DNA of 64,000 bases from Lachnospiraceae bacterium (GCA_024691875.1 JAILNG010000014.1:1-64000), one strand, 5' to 3'. Positions 1-9,785 are shown, counted from the first letter of the stretch. Numbers and translations are program-made. Notes: generated by a model from the letters alone, not told the origin.

Positions 1-1
1 A

Positions 2-415
2 CGCAGAGGCGGCGACGGCGGTGAGTACGGTGCAACAACAGGAAGACCCAGAAGAATGGGATGGTTTGACTGTGTTGCAAGCAAGTACGGCTGCCGCATT
101 CAGGGAACCACAGACGTTGCATTTACGGTGCTCGACGTTCTTGGCTATCTTGATGAGATCCCTGTTTGTGTTGGTTACGACATTGACGGTGAGGTTACAA
201 CAGACTTCCCCACAACCGTTCAGCTTGAAAAGGCAAAGCCCGTTCTTAAAGTCCTTCCCGGGTGGAAGTGCGACATCAGAGGCATAAAGAAGTACGAAGA
301 TCTTCCCGAGAACTGCCGCAAGTACATCGAGTTTGTCGAGAAGGAGATCGGCTTCCCCATCACCATGATCAGCAACGGTCCCGGAAGAGACGACATCATC
401 TACAGAAACAAATAA
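2..415 (+). CDS. purA: Adenylosuccinate synthase, C-terminal part (5'-truncated by window)
   Basis: PurA joins IMP and aspartate using GTP, the first committed step from IMP to AMP, in the cytosol. Reading frame 2 is open from the window edge and begins with RRGGDGGEYGATTGRPRRMG, the conserved C-terminal region of PurA. It continues through LDVLGYLDEIPVCVGY and ends with the family signature ISNGPGRDDII. The ORF track starts at an internal ATG (56), but the coding sequence clearly enters from upstream, so roughly two thirds of the gene lies outside. About 137 residues are visible. A strong intrinsic terminator follows immediately, so it is the last gene of its transcript. Confidence 0.95.
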   Translation, partial: RRGGDGGEYGATTGRPRRMGWFDCVASKYGCRIQGTTDVAFTVLDVLGYLDEIPVCVGYDIDGEVTTDFPTTVQLEKAKPVLKVLPGWKCDIRGIKKYEDLPENCRKYIEFVEKEIGFPITMISNGPGRDDIIYRNK

Positions 416-436
416 GCTTTAAAAGAGATAATTACG

Positions 437-469
437 GCCACACGGGTAAGAACCTGTGTGGCTTTTTTT
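437..469 (+). terminator. Intrinsic terminator of purA
   Basis: GCCACAC at 437-443 pairs with GTGTGGC at 456-462, extended by GGGT/ACCT with one G-U pair and closed by a four-base loop, then seven T. It lies about 20 bases after the purA stop codon. Confidence 0.9.
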
Positions 470-539
470 AAAGAAATTTGAGCTTACGATTGAAATGACC
501 CTTTGGGGATGGGGTTAGGGGTTCATTTTCAAAAAACAC

Positions 540-568
540 TTGACAACATAACACTGTTATGTAATACT
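540..568 (+). promoter_or_regulatory. tetR promoter with palindromic operator as its spacer
   Basis: TTGACA at 540-545 is a consensus -35. The next 17 bases (546-562) are ACATAACACTGTTATGT, a perfect inverted repeat with one central base, which therefore fills the -35/-10 spacer. AATACT at 563-568 is the -10 at the ideal distance (alternative TACTAT at 565-570). The predicted start of transcription falls at about 575-577, on the ATG at 576, with no Shine-Dalgarno sequence visible. The same half-site and spacing recur at 1243-1259. Confidence 0.75.
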
Positions 569-575
569 ATGCACT

Positions 576-1205
576 ATGGAAAAAGAAAAGGAAACAAGAA
601 AAAAATTATTGGAATGCGGTAAGAGAGAGTTCATCGAAAAGGGCTATCAGGGGGCTTCCTTACGGAACATCTGTAAGGCTGCGGGAGTGACTACGGGAGC
701 CCTGTACTTTTTCTTTAAGAACAAGGAAGAGCTGTTCGAAGAAGTGGTGAGAGAGCCTCTGCAGGTGCTGGACAAGACCATCCGAATGCACTTTGATGAG
801 GAACTGAAGGCGGATATTACCGACGTAAAGCCCGGAGATCTTAAGGATGACTATCAGGCGGCGGTGGATATAGTAAAAGCATTGTTCAGATACAGGGATG
901 AGTATCTTTTGGTGATCAATAATTCCCATGGTTCCCGTTACGAGGACTATAAGGACAGATATGTGGACAGTGTCTACGATCATTATCTTTTTCTCTTCTG
1001 CAAGATGAAGGGCTATGAGAATGTGGATATGGCGAGTCGTGAAGACAGGTTCATCGTTCACTGGATGACTCATGACCAGTTCGATATCTTTATCCACATG
1101 ATGACTCATTGCAAGGATGAAGAAGAAGCATTGAAACAGGTGGAAAACATGTTTAATTATATGGTGGGCGGATGGTTTGCGGCAATCAAAAAGCAGCCGC
1201 TTTAA
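576..1205 (+). CDS. TetR/AcrR family transcriptional regulator
   Basis: A 209-residue ligand-responsive repressor. The N-terminal helix-turn-helix (about residues 5-55) has the family pattern GYQGASLRNICKAAGV followed by TTGALYFFFKNKEEL. The rest is an all-helical ligand and dimer domain rich in His, Tyr and acidic residues, with no specific ligand recognisable. It lies directly upstream of a two-gene ABC exporter, and the operator in its own promoter has the same half-site as one between the two units. Autorepression and control of the exporter are therefore likely. The start at 576 fits the TetR N-terminus, but no ribosome binding site precedes it, so translation from a leaderless mRNA is plausible. 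Confidence 0.93.
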   Translation: MEKEKETRKKLLECGKREFIEKGYQGASLRNICKAAGVTTGALYFFFKNKEELFEEVVREPLQVLDKTIRMHFDEELKADITDVKPGDLKDDYQAAVDIVKALFRYRDEYLLVINNSHGSRYEDYKDRYVDSVYDHYLFLFCKMKGYENVDMASREDRFIVHWMTHDQFDIFIHMMTHCKDEEEALKQVENMFNYMVGGWFAAIKKQPL

Positions 1206-1235
1206 GGCAAGTGAAGGTGCTTGCCTATATTTTTA
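1205..1235 (+). terminator. Weak intrinsic terminator after tetR
   Basis: AGGCAAG (1205-1211) and CTTGCCT (1220-1226) form a 7-bp stem with an 8-base loop, followed by ATATTTTT. It overlaps the tetR stop codon. Confidence 0.55.
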
Positions 1236-1238
1236 AAA

Positions 1239-1263
1239 CATAACATAACGGCGTTATGTTATG
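1239..1263 (+). promoter_or_regulatory. 25-bp palindromic TetR-type operator upstream of ABC exporter
   Basis: CATAACATAACG-G-CGTTATGTTATG is a perfect palindrome around one central G. Its inner part, ACATAAC-GGC-GTTATGT (1243-1259), matches the tetR-promoter operator in both half-sites and in the 3-bp spacer. Each arm carries the CATAAC unit twice. A possible promoter is TTGCCT (1221-1226) with CATAAC (1244-1249) 17 bp later, which the operator would cover. A second -10 candidate is TATCAT at 1293-1298. The promoter choice is uncertain; the palindrome is not. Confidence 0.75.
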
Positions 1264-1364
1264 CGCATTCAAAACTTTTTTAAACAGACCAATATCATAG
1301 AATAAACAAAACGGGAAAGCATAAAAACTTCCCTTTGTATAGAGTAAATTAATGGAGGAAGAAA

Positions 1365-2066
1365 ATGTACGTAGAAGTATCGAATCTTAAGAAAAGTTAC
1401 GGGGAAGGAGGCAGTTTTGTACAGGTTCTTAAAGGCGTGTCTGTAGGCGTTGAACAGGGAGAAATGTGTGTTATCCAGGGAACCTCAGGCTCCGGCAAGT
1501 CCACCTTGCTGAATTGCATAGGCGGTCTTGATGATATAGATTCCGGCTCCTGTAAAATAGACGGAGTGGAGATCTCCGGACTTAACAAAAAGGCACTTTC
1601 CGAATACAGAAGGGACAAACTGGGCTTTATCTTTCAGTTTTATAATCTGATACCAAATCTCACTGTTAAAGAAAATATTGAGGTCTGCCGTTATCTGACC
1701 AAAGATCCGCTGGATATAAATGAACTCCTGGATACTCTGGGAATGAGAGAGCACGCCGACAAGTTCCCTTCCCAGCTTTCGGGCGGACAACAGCAAAGAA
1801 CTGCCATTGCCAGAGCTCTGATCAAGAATCCCAGGCTGCTGCTTTGCGATGAACCTACTGGAGCGCTGGACTCCAAGACCTCAAGGGACATTCTGATCCT
1901 TTTGGAAACCATCAATAAAAAATACGGTACCACCATGCTGATAGTAACCCACAATAATTCCATAAAGAATATGGTTCACAGGGTTATCTATTTAAAGGAT
2001 GGGGAGATCAGTAAAGAATATACCAACGACGTGAGGATCCCGGCTATAGAACTGGAGGAACTGTAA
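1365..2066 (+). CDS. ABC transporter ATP-binding protein (MacB/LolD-like)
   Basis: A 233-residue ATPase that would power the adjacent FtsX-type permease. It carries Walker [10 protein letters not shown] (about residues 39-47), the Q-loop, the signature LSGGQQQR (about 139), Walker [13 protein letters not shown] (about 158) and the switch His in IVTHN. This sequence type belongs to the MacB/LolD group, which exports peptides, antibiotics or lipids rather than importing sugars. The ATG follows GGAGG by 8 bases. The permease starts one base after its stop codon, so the two are co-translated. The operator at 1239-1263 and the upstream tetR suggest substrate-induced expression, as in drug or antimicrobial-peptide efflux pumps. 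The true substrate cannot be read from the sequence. Confidence 0.93.
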   Translation: MYVEVSNLKKSYGEGGSFVQVLKGVSVGVEQGEMCVIQGTSGSGKSTLLNCIGGLDDIDSGSCKIDGVEISGLNKKALSEYRRDKLGFIFQFYNLIPNLTVKENIEVCRYLTKDPLDINELLDTLGMREHADKFPSQLSGGQQQRTAIARALIKNPRLLLCDEPTGALDSKTSRDILILLETINKKYGTTMLIVTHNNSIKNMVHRVIYLKDGEISKEYTNDVRIPAIELEEL

Positions 2067-2067
2067 G

Positions 2068-4302
2068 ATGCATAAAGTACTTAGAAAAAGAGTCTTTCGG
2101 AGCCTCAAAAAACATGCGCTTAGATATTTTATGCTGGGGCTCATGATCGTAATGGGCATTTTTCTTGTGGTCTCCATTGTGGCAAGCGCCGAAACACTGA
2201 CCAAGGGAACGGAAGATATGGCAGCGGAAACGGTGTTGGAAGACGGAGAATTTGAAACTTTGAATGCCCTTAACGATGATGAGATCAAAAAATTGGAAGA
2301 TATGGGTGTGATGATCCGGCCCCAGTTTTATTTTGATCACGTTCTCGATAAAGAGGAAGACGGAACGTTAAGGATCATGAAGGTGAGAACCGACATAAAT
2401 AAGATCCGCTACGTGTCGGGAAGGGCTCCTGAGAGTGACGATGAGGCGGTCCTTGAGAAAAGATATGCAGAGGTGCATGATCTCTCCGTCGGAGACAGCA
2501 TCGTCATAGGAGATGTGACCTACAGGATTTCGGGACTGGGAGTGGTATCGGACTACGATGCACCCTTAAAGGACATGTCCGACACCGCGGTAAACTCCGA
2601 AATCTTCGGCCTGATCTTTATGACCGATAAGGCATATGAAGACTATAAGGCTTCGGGGATCGCCCAAAAGGCGGAAGTGAACCTGTATGCCTATAAAACT
2701 GACGGAAATCCGGATATAAAGAAATTTAAGAAGGAGATCCCGGGACTTACATCTTTCTGCAAACAGGAAGAAAATACCAGAATCTTTGCCACAAAGAATG
2801 ATAAAGTTGTGGATATCGAAACAGGACTCGTAGCGGGAGTGATAGTCCTGATCCTTATGGCCTACGTGATCTCTGTGTTTGTGGTGCATTCCATAGAAAG
2901 TGAAAGCAGCATAATCGGTACGCTGTATGCGATGGGTGTGACAAAGAAGGATCTTCTGCTTCATTATATCAGTCTGCCTGTGGTAGTAACTCTGATCTCG
3001 GGAGTGCTGGGACTGCTTCTTTCCGCCACCGGCATTATGGCGGATATGACAGCGGAAAGCTGCTATGAATACTTCTCTATACCGGAGTTTGATCTTTGGA
3101 TCCCGTCTTATCTCTGGGTTTATTCCGTGGTCTGCCCTCCCGTCATTGCGGTGATCGTTAATCTTATTGCAGTAAACCGCAAACTTGACCGCACAGCCCT
3201 TTCCCTTATCAGAAATGAGGCGGGAGCGGGAAAAGTAAGTAAGATCGGTCTGAAGCATATGAATTTCGTTTCGGCTTTCAGGATAAGACAGATGCTTAGG
3301 GAGATGCGCTCCACAGTGGCTGTGGTGCTGGGAATGTTCTTTGCGCTGCTTGTGTTCATGATCAGTGTGGATTGCTACTCGCTCTGCAGCAACATAGGAG
3401 AGGATTTTGCCAAAGATACGAAGTTTGAATACATGTATGTGCTCAAATTCCCTTTGACAGAGGTACCTGAGGGGGCTGAGAAAGCATATGCCTACTCCTG
3501 CAAGAAAAAGATCTACGGCTACAGCTTTGATGTTACCATGCTGGGGCTGGAGGAGAATGATGTCTACTTTAATGTCAGGCCTGAAAAGAGCCTGCAGGAT
3601 GTGGTGGTTTCATCGGCCTTTGCTGAGAAATTCGGGCTGACAAAGGGGGAGGAGTTCGTGATCACCGATGAGGAGAAGGAGAGGAAATACGCTTTTTCCG
3701 TAAGCGGGATCACAGCCTATGCTCCGGGTTTTTACATCTTTATGGACATTGATGAACTCAGAAATATGATGGGAAAGAGCGAAGGGTATTATAATGTTCT
3801 GTTCTCCGATGAGGCTCTTGATATAGAACCTGCATATATTTACTCAACGATCACAAGAGATGATATAGTGAAGGGTTCCACAGTCTTTTCCGATTTAATG
3901 ATGCCTATGATCTACACACTTTCCTTTGCTTCTGCTGTAATCTTCTGCGTGGTGCTGTATCTCATGATGAAGGTTATGATCGACCGAAGCTCGCAGAATA
4001 TATCTTTGATTAAGGTGTTTGGTTACAGGCGTAAGGAGATCAGGAAGCTTTATCTTGACGGAAATTTCTATATCATAGCCATAGGAGCCCTGCTTGCGGT
4101 ACCTTTGTCAAAAATTCTGATGAACAGCATGTTTCCGTTTATGATCTCAAATGTGAGCTGCGGGTTGAACCTGAATACCCCGAAACTGTTTTATGTGGTA
4201 CTTTACGGAGTGATCATACTGCTTTACCTCTTTATAAACATTTTGCTGGTCAGAAGGCTTGACAGATACAGTCCGGCTGAAGTGCTTAAAAACAGGGAAT
4301 AA
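2068..4302 (+). CDS. ABC transporter permease, FtsX/MacB family
   Basis: A 744-residue membrane subunit partnered with the upstream ATPase. One N-terminal membrane helix (about residues 20-42) is followed by an extracytoplasmic domain (about 45-250). A first FtsX unit follows with three helices (about 255-385), then another helix (about 410-435), a second extracytoplasmic domain and a final FtsX unit with three helices (about 615-740), giving about eight membrane passes. The C-terminus, LDRYSPAEVLKNRE, is typical of duplicated FtsX permeases. A single long permease with two FtsX halves suggests one permease chain per ATPase dimer. It begins within two bases of the ATPase stop. Export of a toxic compound or peptide is the likely role; the substrate is unknown. 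Confidence 0.9.
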   Translation: MHKVLRKRVFRSLKKHALRYFMLGLMIVMGIFLVVSIVASAETLTKGTEDMAAETVLEDGEFETLNALNDDEIKKLEDMGVMIRPQFYFDHVLDKEEDGTLRIMKVRTDINKIRYVSGRAPESDDEAVLEKRYAEVHDLSVGDSIVIGDVTYRISGLGVVSDYDAPLKDMSDTAVNSEIFGLIFMTDKAYEDYKASGIAQKAEVNLYAYKTDGNPDIKKFKKEIPGLTSFCKQEENTRIFATKNDKVVDIETGLVAGVIVLILMAYVISVFVVHSIESESSIIGTLYAMGVTKKDLLLHYISLPVVVTLISGVLGLLLSATGIMADMTAESCYEYFSIPEFDLWIPSYLWVYSVVCPPVIAVIVNLIAVNRKLDRTALSLIRNEAGAGKVSKIGLKHMNFVSAFRIRQMLREMRSTVAVVLGMFFALLVFMISVDCYSLCSNIGEDFAKDTKFEYMYVLKFPLTEVPEGAEKAYAYSCKKKIYGYSFDVTMLGLEENDVYFNVRPEKSLQDVVVSSAFAEKFGLTKGEEFVITDEEKERKYAFSVSGITAYAPGFYIFMDIDELRNMMGKSEGYYNVLFSDEALDIEPAYIYSTITRDDIVKGSTVFSDLMMPMIYTLSFASAVIFCVVLYLMMKVMIDRSSQNISLIKVFGYRRKEIRKLYLDGNFYIIAIGALLAVPLSKILMNSMFPFMISNVSCGLNLNTPKLFYVVLYGVIILLYLFINILLVRRLDRYSPAEVLKNRE

Positions 4303-4333
4303 AGCAAGGAGAAAATAAAAGATTCTTGAAATG

Positions 4334-4364
4334 AAAAACCCGCAGGCAAATGCCTGCGGGTTTT
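4334..4364. terminator. Bidirectional terminator between ABC exporter and gdhA
   Basis: CCCGCAGGCA / TGCCTGCGGG forms a near-perfect stem (4339-4360) flanked by AAAAA on one side and TTTT on the other. It can terminate the exporter operon on + and gdhA on -. Confidence 0.9.
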
Positions 4365-4406
4365 CCTGAACAGCTATCGAAATAAAGTCAATCGTCTTAA
4401 ATTAAA

Positions 4407-5756
<1,350 letters not shown>

Positions 5757-5773
5757 TTAGCTCCTTTGCTGAA

Positions 5774-5860
5774 TCTAATGGGGCCTCCCCATTTGTCGTG
5801 AAATAAAAAAGGGCGCAGACCTGCCTTGGCAGTCTGCGACCCCTTTGTCGCTTTAATGTA
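5774..5860 (-). promoter_or_regulatory. gdhA 5' leader with terminator-type hairpin (candidate attenuator)
   Basis: On the minus strand the transcript would contain GGG-t-CGCAGA-CTGCC-AA-GGCAG-g-TCTGCG-CCC (5811-5842), about 14 pairs with two bulges, followed by TTTTTT. A second perfect 7-bp hairpin, AATGGGG/CCCCATT (5777-5793), lies closer to gdhA. Upstream, GCGAC (5847-5851) can pair with GTCGC (5836-5840), which is part of the terminator's left arm, so the two folds are exclusive. The element sits between the gdhA promoter and its ribosome site. It may also serve as the terminator of the upstream EamA gene. Confidence 0.6.
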
Positions 5861-5867
5861 TGAGAGC

Positions 5868-5895
5868 ATTTTACACCTTTTTTCGCTGTTGTCAA
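5868..5895 (-). promoter_or_regulatory. gdhA promoter
   Basis: On the minus strand, TTGACA (5890-5895) and TAAAAT (5868-5873) are separated by 16 bp. This places the transcript start near 5861, upstream of the leader hairpins. Confidence 0.75.
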
Positions 5896-5955
5896 GCGTT
5901 AAAGTGAAAAAAACTTATTATTTCTTCTTTTATATAGCATAAGCAGTCTGTTTCC

Positions 5956-6867
5956 TCAGGCCAGAACACCGAGGATAACACCGCAGAGGATGACAGCGGC
6001 GCAGAAGAGGCGGTAGGCAACATTCTTTTCCTTAAAAACAAATTTGCCTGCAAGGATCGTCACGATGGTACCGGTCTGCTTTATAAGCGTCATTACGGTC
6101 ACGCGGCTGGAAGGATCGCCGTTTGCAATGAAAAGCGCTTTATCCGCAGCAACGAAGAGGATGGCCAGCGCCCAGATCCATCCGTTTTTGAGGACGGATG
6201 CACGGATCTTTGTGCGGGTAATGATAACATAAAGCAGGTAGTAGATAACCAGAAACAGCATGTACCAGAACTGAAGCTGACTGCTGTTCATGTCCTTCAT
6301 AAGGATCTTGTCCAGAGTTCCGGAGCAGGCATTTAAAATGCAGGAGGCAAAGGCCAGAAGCACGTAGATCCATGTCTTCGATGTGTCTGCGGGCTTTGCT
6401 TCCCTCACTTTTTCCATGGCATTTCCCGACTCCAGCATTTCCTTCATTTCCGCTCGCTTTATAAAACCGGGCTTGAATTTCAAAAGGATCAATCCCAAAA
6501 GTACGATAGCAAGCCCCAGGATGTGCATCCCGTTCATCGTTTCGTGGAGCAAGACCACGCCCAGCAGTGTTGCAAACAGCACTCTCGACAGATCCAGCAC
6601 TCCGTACATGCTGATGGGAAGCTTGTCAATGGCCTTGAAGCTGCAGATCCACGCTATGAATATGCAAAAGGATTTAAGAGCGATCCAGGCATATTGCTCC
6701 GGGACCAGTCCGCCCGCATCCTTTACCTGAGGTATGCAAAAAATAAATGACAGTACGGTGTAGACCACCAGTACTTCGATAACCGAATTCTTTTTTAGAG
6801 CTTTCTTTTTTATGGCTTCACGAGCGCCCTTTACAACGCCGTAAAACAAAACCAGAAGCATCCACAT
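5956..6867 (-). CDS. EamA/DMT-family membrane transporter
   Basis: About 303 residues with roughly ten hydrophobic helices in two repeated halves, the layout of drug/metabolite transporters (EamA). The halves are joined by a charged cytoplasmic loop around KRAEMKEMLESGNAMEKVREAK. The ORF track starts at 6939, but the ATG at 6867 (MWMLLVLFYG) is preceded by AGGAAGG and matches the family N-terminus, so I use it. The substrate is not deducible; relatives export amino acids, nucleosides or other small metabolites. It is upstream of gdhA on the same strand but has its own spacing, and gdhA has its own promoter, so a joint operon is doubtful. The divergent neighbour is an ABC-F gene. Confidence 0.85.
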   Translation of the reverse strand: MWMLLVLFYGVVKGAREAIKKKALKKNSVIEVLVVYTVLSFIFCIPQVKDAGGLVPEQYAWIALKSFCIFIAWICSFKAIDKLPISMYGVLDLSRVLFATLLGVVLLHETMNGMHILGLAIVLLGLILLKFKPGFIKRAEMKEMLESGNAMEKVREAKPADTSKTWIYVLLAFASCILNACSGTLDKILMKDMNSSQLQFWYMLFLVIYYLLYVIITRTKIRASVLKNGWIWALAILFVAADKALFIANGDPSSRVTVMTLIKQTGTIVTILAGKFVFKEKNVAYRLFCAAVILCGVILGVLA

Positions 6868-6950
6868 GATAATCTTCCTTCCTAAACAAAACCAAAACGT
6901 AGAAGATGATACCACAAAAATTAAAAAAAGAAAACCCAAAGCGACCGGAA

Positions 6951-6979
6951 TTGCATTTCGACTTTTTTTGTTGTATCAT
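6951..6979 (+). promoter_or_regulatory. Promoter of the ABC-F gene
   Basis: TTGCAT (6951-6956) and TATCAT (6974-6979) are 17 bp apart. The RBS AAGGAG and ATG 7022 follow. Confidence 0.6.
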
Positions 6980-7021
6980 ATCTGCCGTGCAATCGTCACA
7001 TGATCTTTTAAGGAGTTAATA

Positions 7022-8848
7022 ATGAATCTTCTTACGGCAGAACATATCAGTCATTCATATACAACAAAAAAGCTTTTGGACGACACTTCCTTCAGCCTGA
7101 ACGAAGGCGAGAAGGTGGGGATCATCGGTATCAACGGAACAGGTAAATCCACTCTTCTTAAGATCCTGGCGGGACTTGTGCAGCCCGATGAGGGAACGGT
7201 CACAAAAGGAAACGGCCTTAAGATTGGCTTTTTACCTCAGACTCCTGTCTATGAAGAGGGCATGACGGTTATTGATGCTGCCATGAGCGAGTGTCCGAAA
7301 AATGACCATGACAGACTTCTTCCCGAAGCGAAGAAGATGCTCAATAAGCTTGCGATCACGGATTTCTGTCAAAACATCTCTGAACTTTCCGGAGGGCAGA
7401 GAAAGCGTGTGGCTTTGGTTCGCACATTCCTTTCCGAAGCGGATATTCTGATATTGGACGAGCCAACGAACCACTTGGACAGTTCAATGGCTGAGTGGCT
7501 GGAGCATTATCTTAATGACTTTAAGGGTGCTATCATTATGATCACCCACGATCGCTACTTCCTGGACAGCGTGGCAAGTCGCATCGTGGAACTGGATCAC
7601 GGAAAGCTTTACAGTTATGACGATAACTATCTTGGCTATCTTGCCTTAAAGGAACAGAGAAAGGCCTATGAAAATGCGGGCGAAAGAAAACGTCAATCTA
7701 TTTTAAGAACAGAGATACAGTGGATGATGAGAGGAGCACGCGCCCGTTCCACCAAGCAGAAGGCTCACATAGAGCGCTACGAAAACCTGAGGGATGTGGA
7801 GCCTCCGAAAAGGGACGTTGAAGAGGGCTTCAGTGAACTCAATTCTCAGATGGGAAAAACTCTTTCCTCACGTATGGGAAACACAACCATCGAGCTTGAA
7901 CACATCTCAAAAAGCTATGGGGACAAGGTTCTTATAAAAGACTTTTCCTACATCTTCCTTAAAAATGACCGAATTGGTATCATCGGATCCAACGGCTGCG
8001 GTAAATCTACTCTATTAAAGATCATTAACGGATTGGTCGAGCCTGATTCAGGCAGTGTTAAGATCGGACAGACCGTGAGCATCGGCTTCTTTTCTCAGGA
8101 GAATGAGAGCCTGGACGAGAGCATGCGCGTGATCGACTATGTTCGTGAGGGAGCTGAAGTGATCCGCACTACGGAAGGAAACCTCACCGCTTCTCAGATG
8201 CTGGAAAGATTTCTGTTCCCTTCCGACATGCATTATGCCCTGATCTCAAGGCTTTCCGGAGGAGAGAAGAGGAGGCTTTGTCTGCTGAGGATCCTTATGA
8301 CAGCAACAAATGTGCTTTTTTTGGACGAGCCCACAAACGATCTTGACATAGAGACACTCACTATCCTTGAGGATTTTCTTGACCATTATACAGGCATAGT
8401 TGTTACGGTCTCCCATGACCGATATTTCCTTGACAGAATCGCAAGACGCATCTTTGCCTTTGAAGAAAACGGCGTTATAAAGCAATATGAGGGCGGCTAC
8501 ACCGACTTTTTGGAAAAATCCGGCGGTCTGCAGAGTTCCGTAAACGAAAAAAGAAACAATACGAAAAACAGCACTTCGGAATCCGTAAACACCTGGAAAG
8601 AAGCACCGAAGAAAGCCAAATTCTCCTACAAAGAACAAAGAGAGTACGAAACCATCGAGAGCGAGATCGAGGCTTTGGAGAAAAGGGTTGAAGAGGTGAC
8701 TGCAGAAGCCGAAAAACACACCAGTAATTACGGCAAGCTGATGGAGCTGACGGCTGAAAAGGAAAGACTTGAAGAAGAACTCCTTAACAAAATGGAACGC
8801 TGGGAGTACCTGGAAGATCTGGCAAAGAAGATACAAAACGGCGAATAA
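7022..8848 (+). CDS. ABC-F family ATPase (Uup-like, ribosome or nucleic-acid associated)
   Basis: A soluble 608-residue protein with two ABC ATPase domains in tandem and no membrane segment, the hallmark of ABC-F. Domain 1 has GINGTGKST (about residue 36) and LSGGQRKR. Domain 2 has GSNGCGKST (about residue 322) and LSGGEKRR. Between them lies the interdomain linker with the basic stretch MMRGARARSTKQKAHIERYE, as in Uup. The C-terminal 75 residues form a charged coiled coil, also Uup-like. ABC-F proteins bind the ribosomal E site and modulate translation; Uup is also linked to DNA branch or repeat stability. An antibiotic-resistance role is possible for the family but not indicated here. The gene is monocistronic, with its own promoter and terminator. 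Confidence 0.92.
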   Translation: MNLLTAEHISHSYTTKKLLDDTSFSLNEGEKVGIIGINGTGKSTLLKILAGLVQPDEGTVTKGNGLKIGFLPQTPVYEEGMTVIDAAMSECPKNDHDRLLPEAKKMLNKLAITDFCQNISELSGGQRKRVALVRTFLSEADILILDEPTNHLDSSMAEWLEHYLNDFKGAIIMITHDRYFLDSVASRIVELDHGKLYSYDDNYLGYLALKEQRKAYENAGERKRQSILRTEIQWMMRGARARSTKQKAHIERYENLRDVEPPKRDVEEGFSELNSQMGKTLSSRMGNTTIELEHISKSYGDKVLIKDFSYIFLKNDRIGIIGSNGCGKSTLLKIINGLVEPDSGSVKIGQTVSIGFFSQENESLDESMRVIDYVREGAEVIRTTEGNLTASQMLERFLFPSDMHYALISRLSGGEKRRLCLLRILMTATNVLFLDEPTNDLDIETLTILEDFLDHYTGIVVTVSHDRYFLDRIARRIFAFEENGVIKQYEGGYTDFLEKSGGLQSSVNEKRNNTKNSTSESVNTWKEAPKKAKFSYKEQREYETIESEIEALEKRVEEVTAEAEKHTSNYGKLMELTAEKERLEEELLNKMERWEYLEDLAKKIQNGE

Positions 8849-8868
8849 AACTTAAGAGTATAAAAACA

Positions 8869-8902
8869 GCTCCGAAAAGGCAAACTTTTCGGAGCATTTT
8901 TG
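8869..8902 (+). terminator. Intrinsic terminator of the ABC-F gene
   Basis: GCTCCGAAAAG (8869-8879) and CTTTTCGGAGC (8885-8895) form a perfect 11-bp stem with a 5-base loop, followed by ATTTTT. Confidence 0.9.
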
Positions 8903-8924
8903 TGCAAACAAAGCAATATGAAAA

Positions 8925-9785
8925 TTAATAGATCTCGATAGTGTAGCTCTTCTCGGACTTTCCGCCGGGTTCGCAGGCAAGTGAAAGCGGCTTTTCCGAA
9001 AATTCACCGTTAAAGCCCTTGGGATCGGGAATTCCGTACCAGGGCTCGATGCAGATGAAAGGTGCATCCTTTGCTGTGGGAGACCATATACCGAGGGCGG
9101 GAGTCTCAAAACGAACCGTAACCAGACGCTTGCCTTTTTTGTCCAGGAGTTCTGCTTCATCAGCCTGACGATCGCCCAGAATGTAGGCGTCATTATCAAA
9201 GGTGTGGTGCTCGTAAAGAAGCTTTCCGTCATCAAGCTTTACCGTTGATTTCTCACCATTTAAGGTTCCTGCCGCATAACCGAGGTTTTCGAAGGACTCA
9301 AGCCTTCTTCCGTCTTTAAAGAGGCGGACACTTGCATGGCAAGGTTCACAACAAAAAGCGGGATGAGCGCCGATGGAAAAGTACATTGTTTCCGCTCCGA
9401 TGTTGATCACTCTCCAGGAAACGGTAAGCCTGCTCTTTTTGAGCACGTATTCGATACGAAGCTCAAAGTCAAAGGGATAGAACTCTTTTGTTTCCTCCGA
9501 AGAACGAAGGTAGAAGGTGCAGCTGTCGGGATTTTTTTCCAAAAGCTTAAAATCCGTGTCTCTTGCAAAGCCGTGCTGAGACATGGAGTAGTCCTTACCG
9601 CCGATCTTTATCTTTTTGTTGTTTAAAGCGCCCACGATGGGGAACAGCACGGGTGACGATCTGGGCCAGAACTCGGGATCGGCCTGGAAGATGTATTCCG
9701 TGTTGTCTTTCTTGAAACTTTTAAGTTCAGCTCCGTGATAGCTGATCACACATGAGTACTTTCCGCTTCTGATCGTAACATTCAT
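8925..9785 (-). CDS. Aldose 1-epimerase family protein (LacX-like)
   Basis: About 286 residues of the galactose-mutarotase-like beta-sandwich superfamily. These proteins interconvert alpha and beta anomers of sugars or phosphosugars. Recognisable segments are HGAELKSF near the start, SSPVLFPIVGAL, the first active-site His in SQHGFARDTDF, and FSIGAHPAFCCE with the second. The C-terminal FICIEPWYGIPDP contains the catalytic Glu region. The ORF track begins at 9902, inside the upstream map gene. The ATG at 9785 has AAAGGA just upstream and matches the family start. A translationally coupled start at 9854 is the alternative. It follows map on the same strand and is probably co-transcribed with it. 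The sugar is unknown. Confidence 0.85.
   Translation of the reverse strand: MNVTIRSGKYSCVISYHGAELKSFKKDNTEYIFQADPEFWPRSSPVLFPIVGALNNKKIKIGGKDYSMSQHGFARDTDFKLLEKNPDSCTFYLRSSEETKEFYPFDFELRIEYVLKKSRLTVSWRVINIGAETMYFSIGAHPAFCCEPCHASVRLFKDGRRLESFENLGYAAGTLNGEKSTVKLDDGKLLYEHHTFDNDAYILGDRQADEAELLDKKGKRLVTVRFETPALGIWSPTAKDAPFICIEPWYGIPDPKGFNGEFSEKPLSLACEPGGKSEKSYTIEIY

Noticed and set aside
660-1109. 149-residue ORF on the minus strand
   Set aside because: Antisense shadow of the TetR gene with no ribosome site or recognisable domain.
2566-3258. 230-residue minus-strand ORF
   Set aside because: Antisense to the FtsX permease; Arg/His/Tyr-rich shadow composition.
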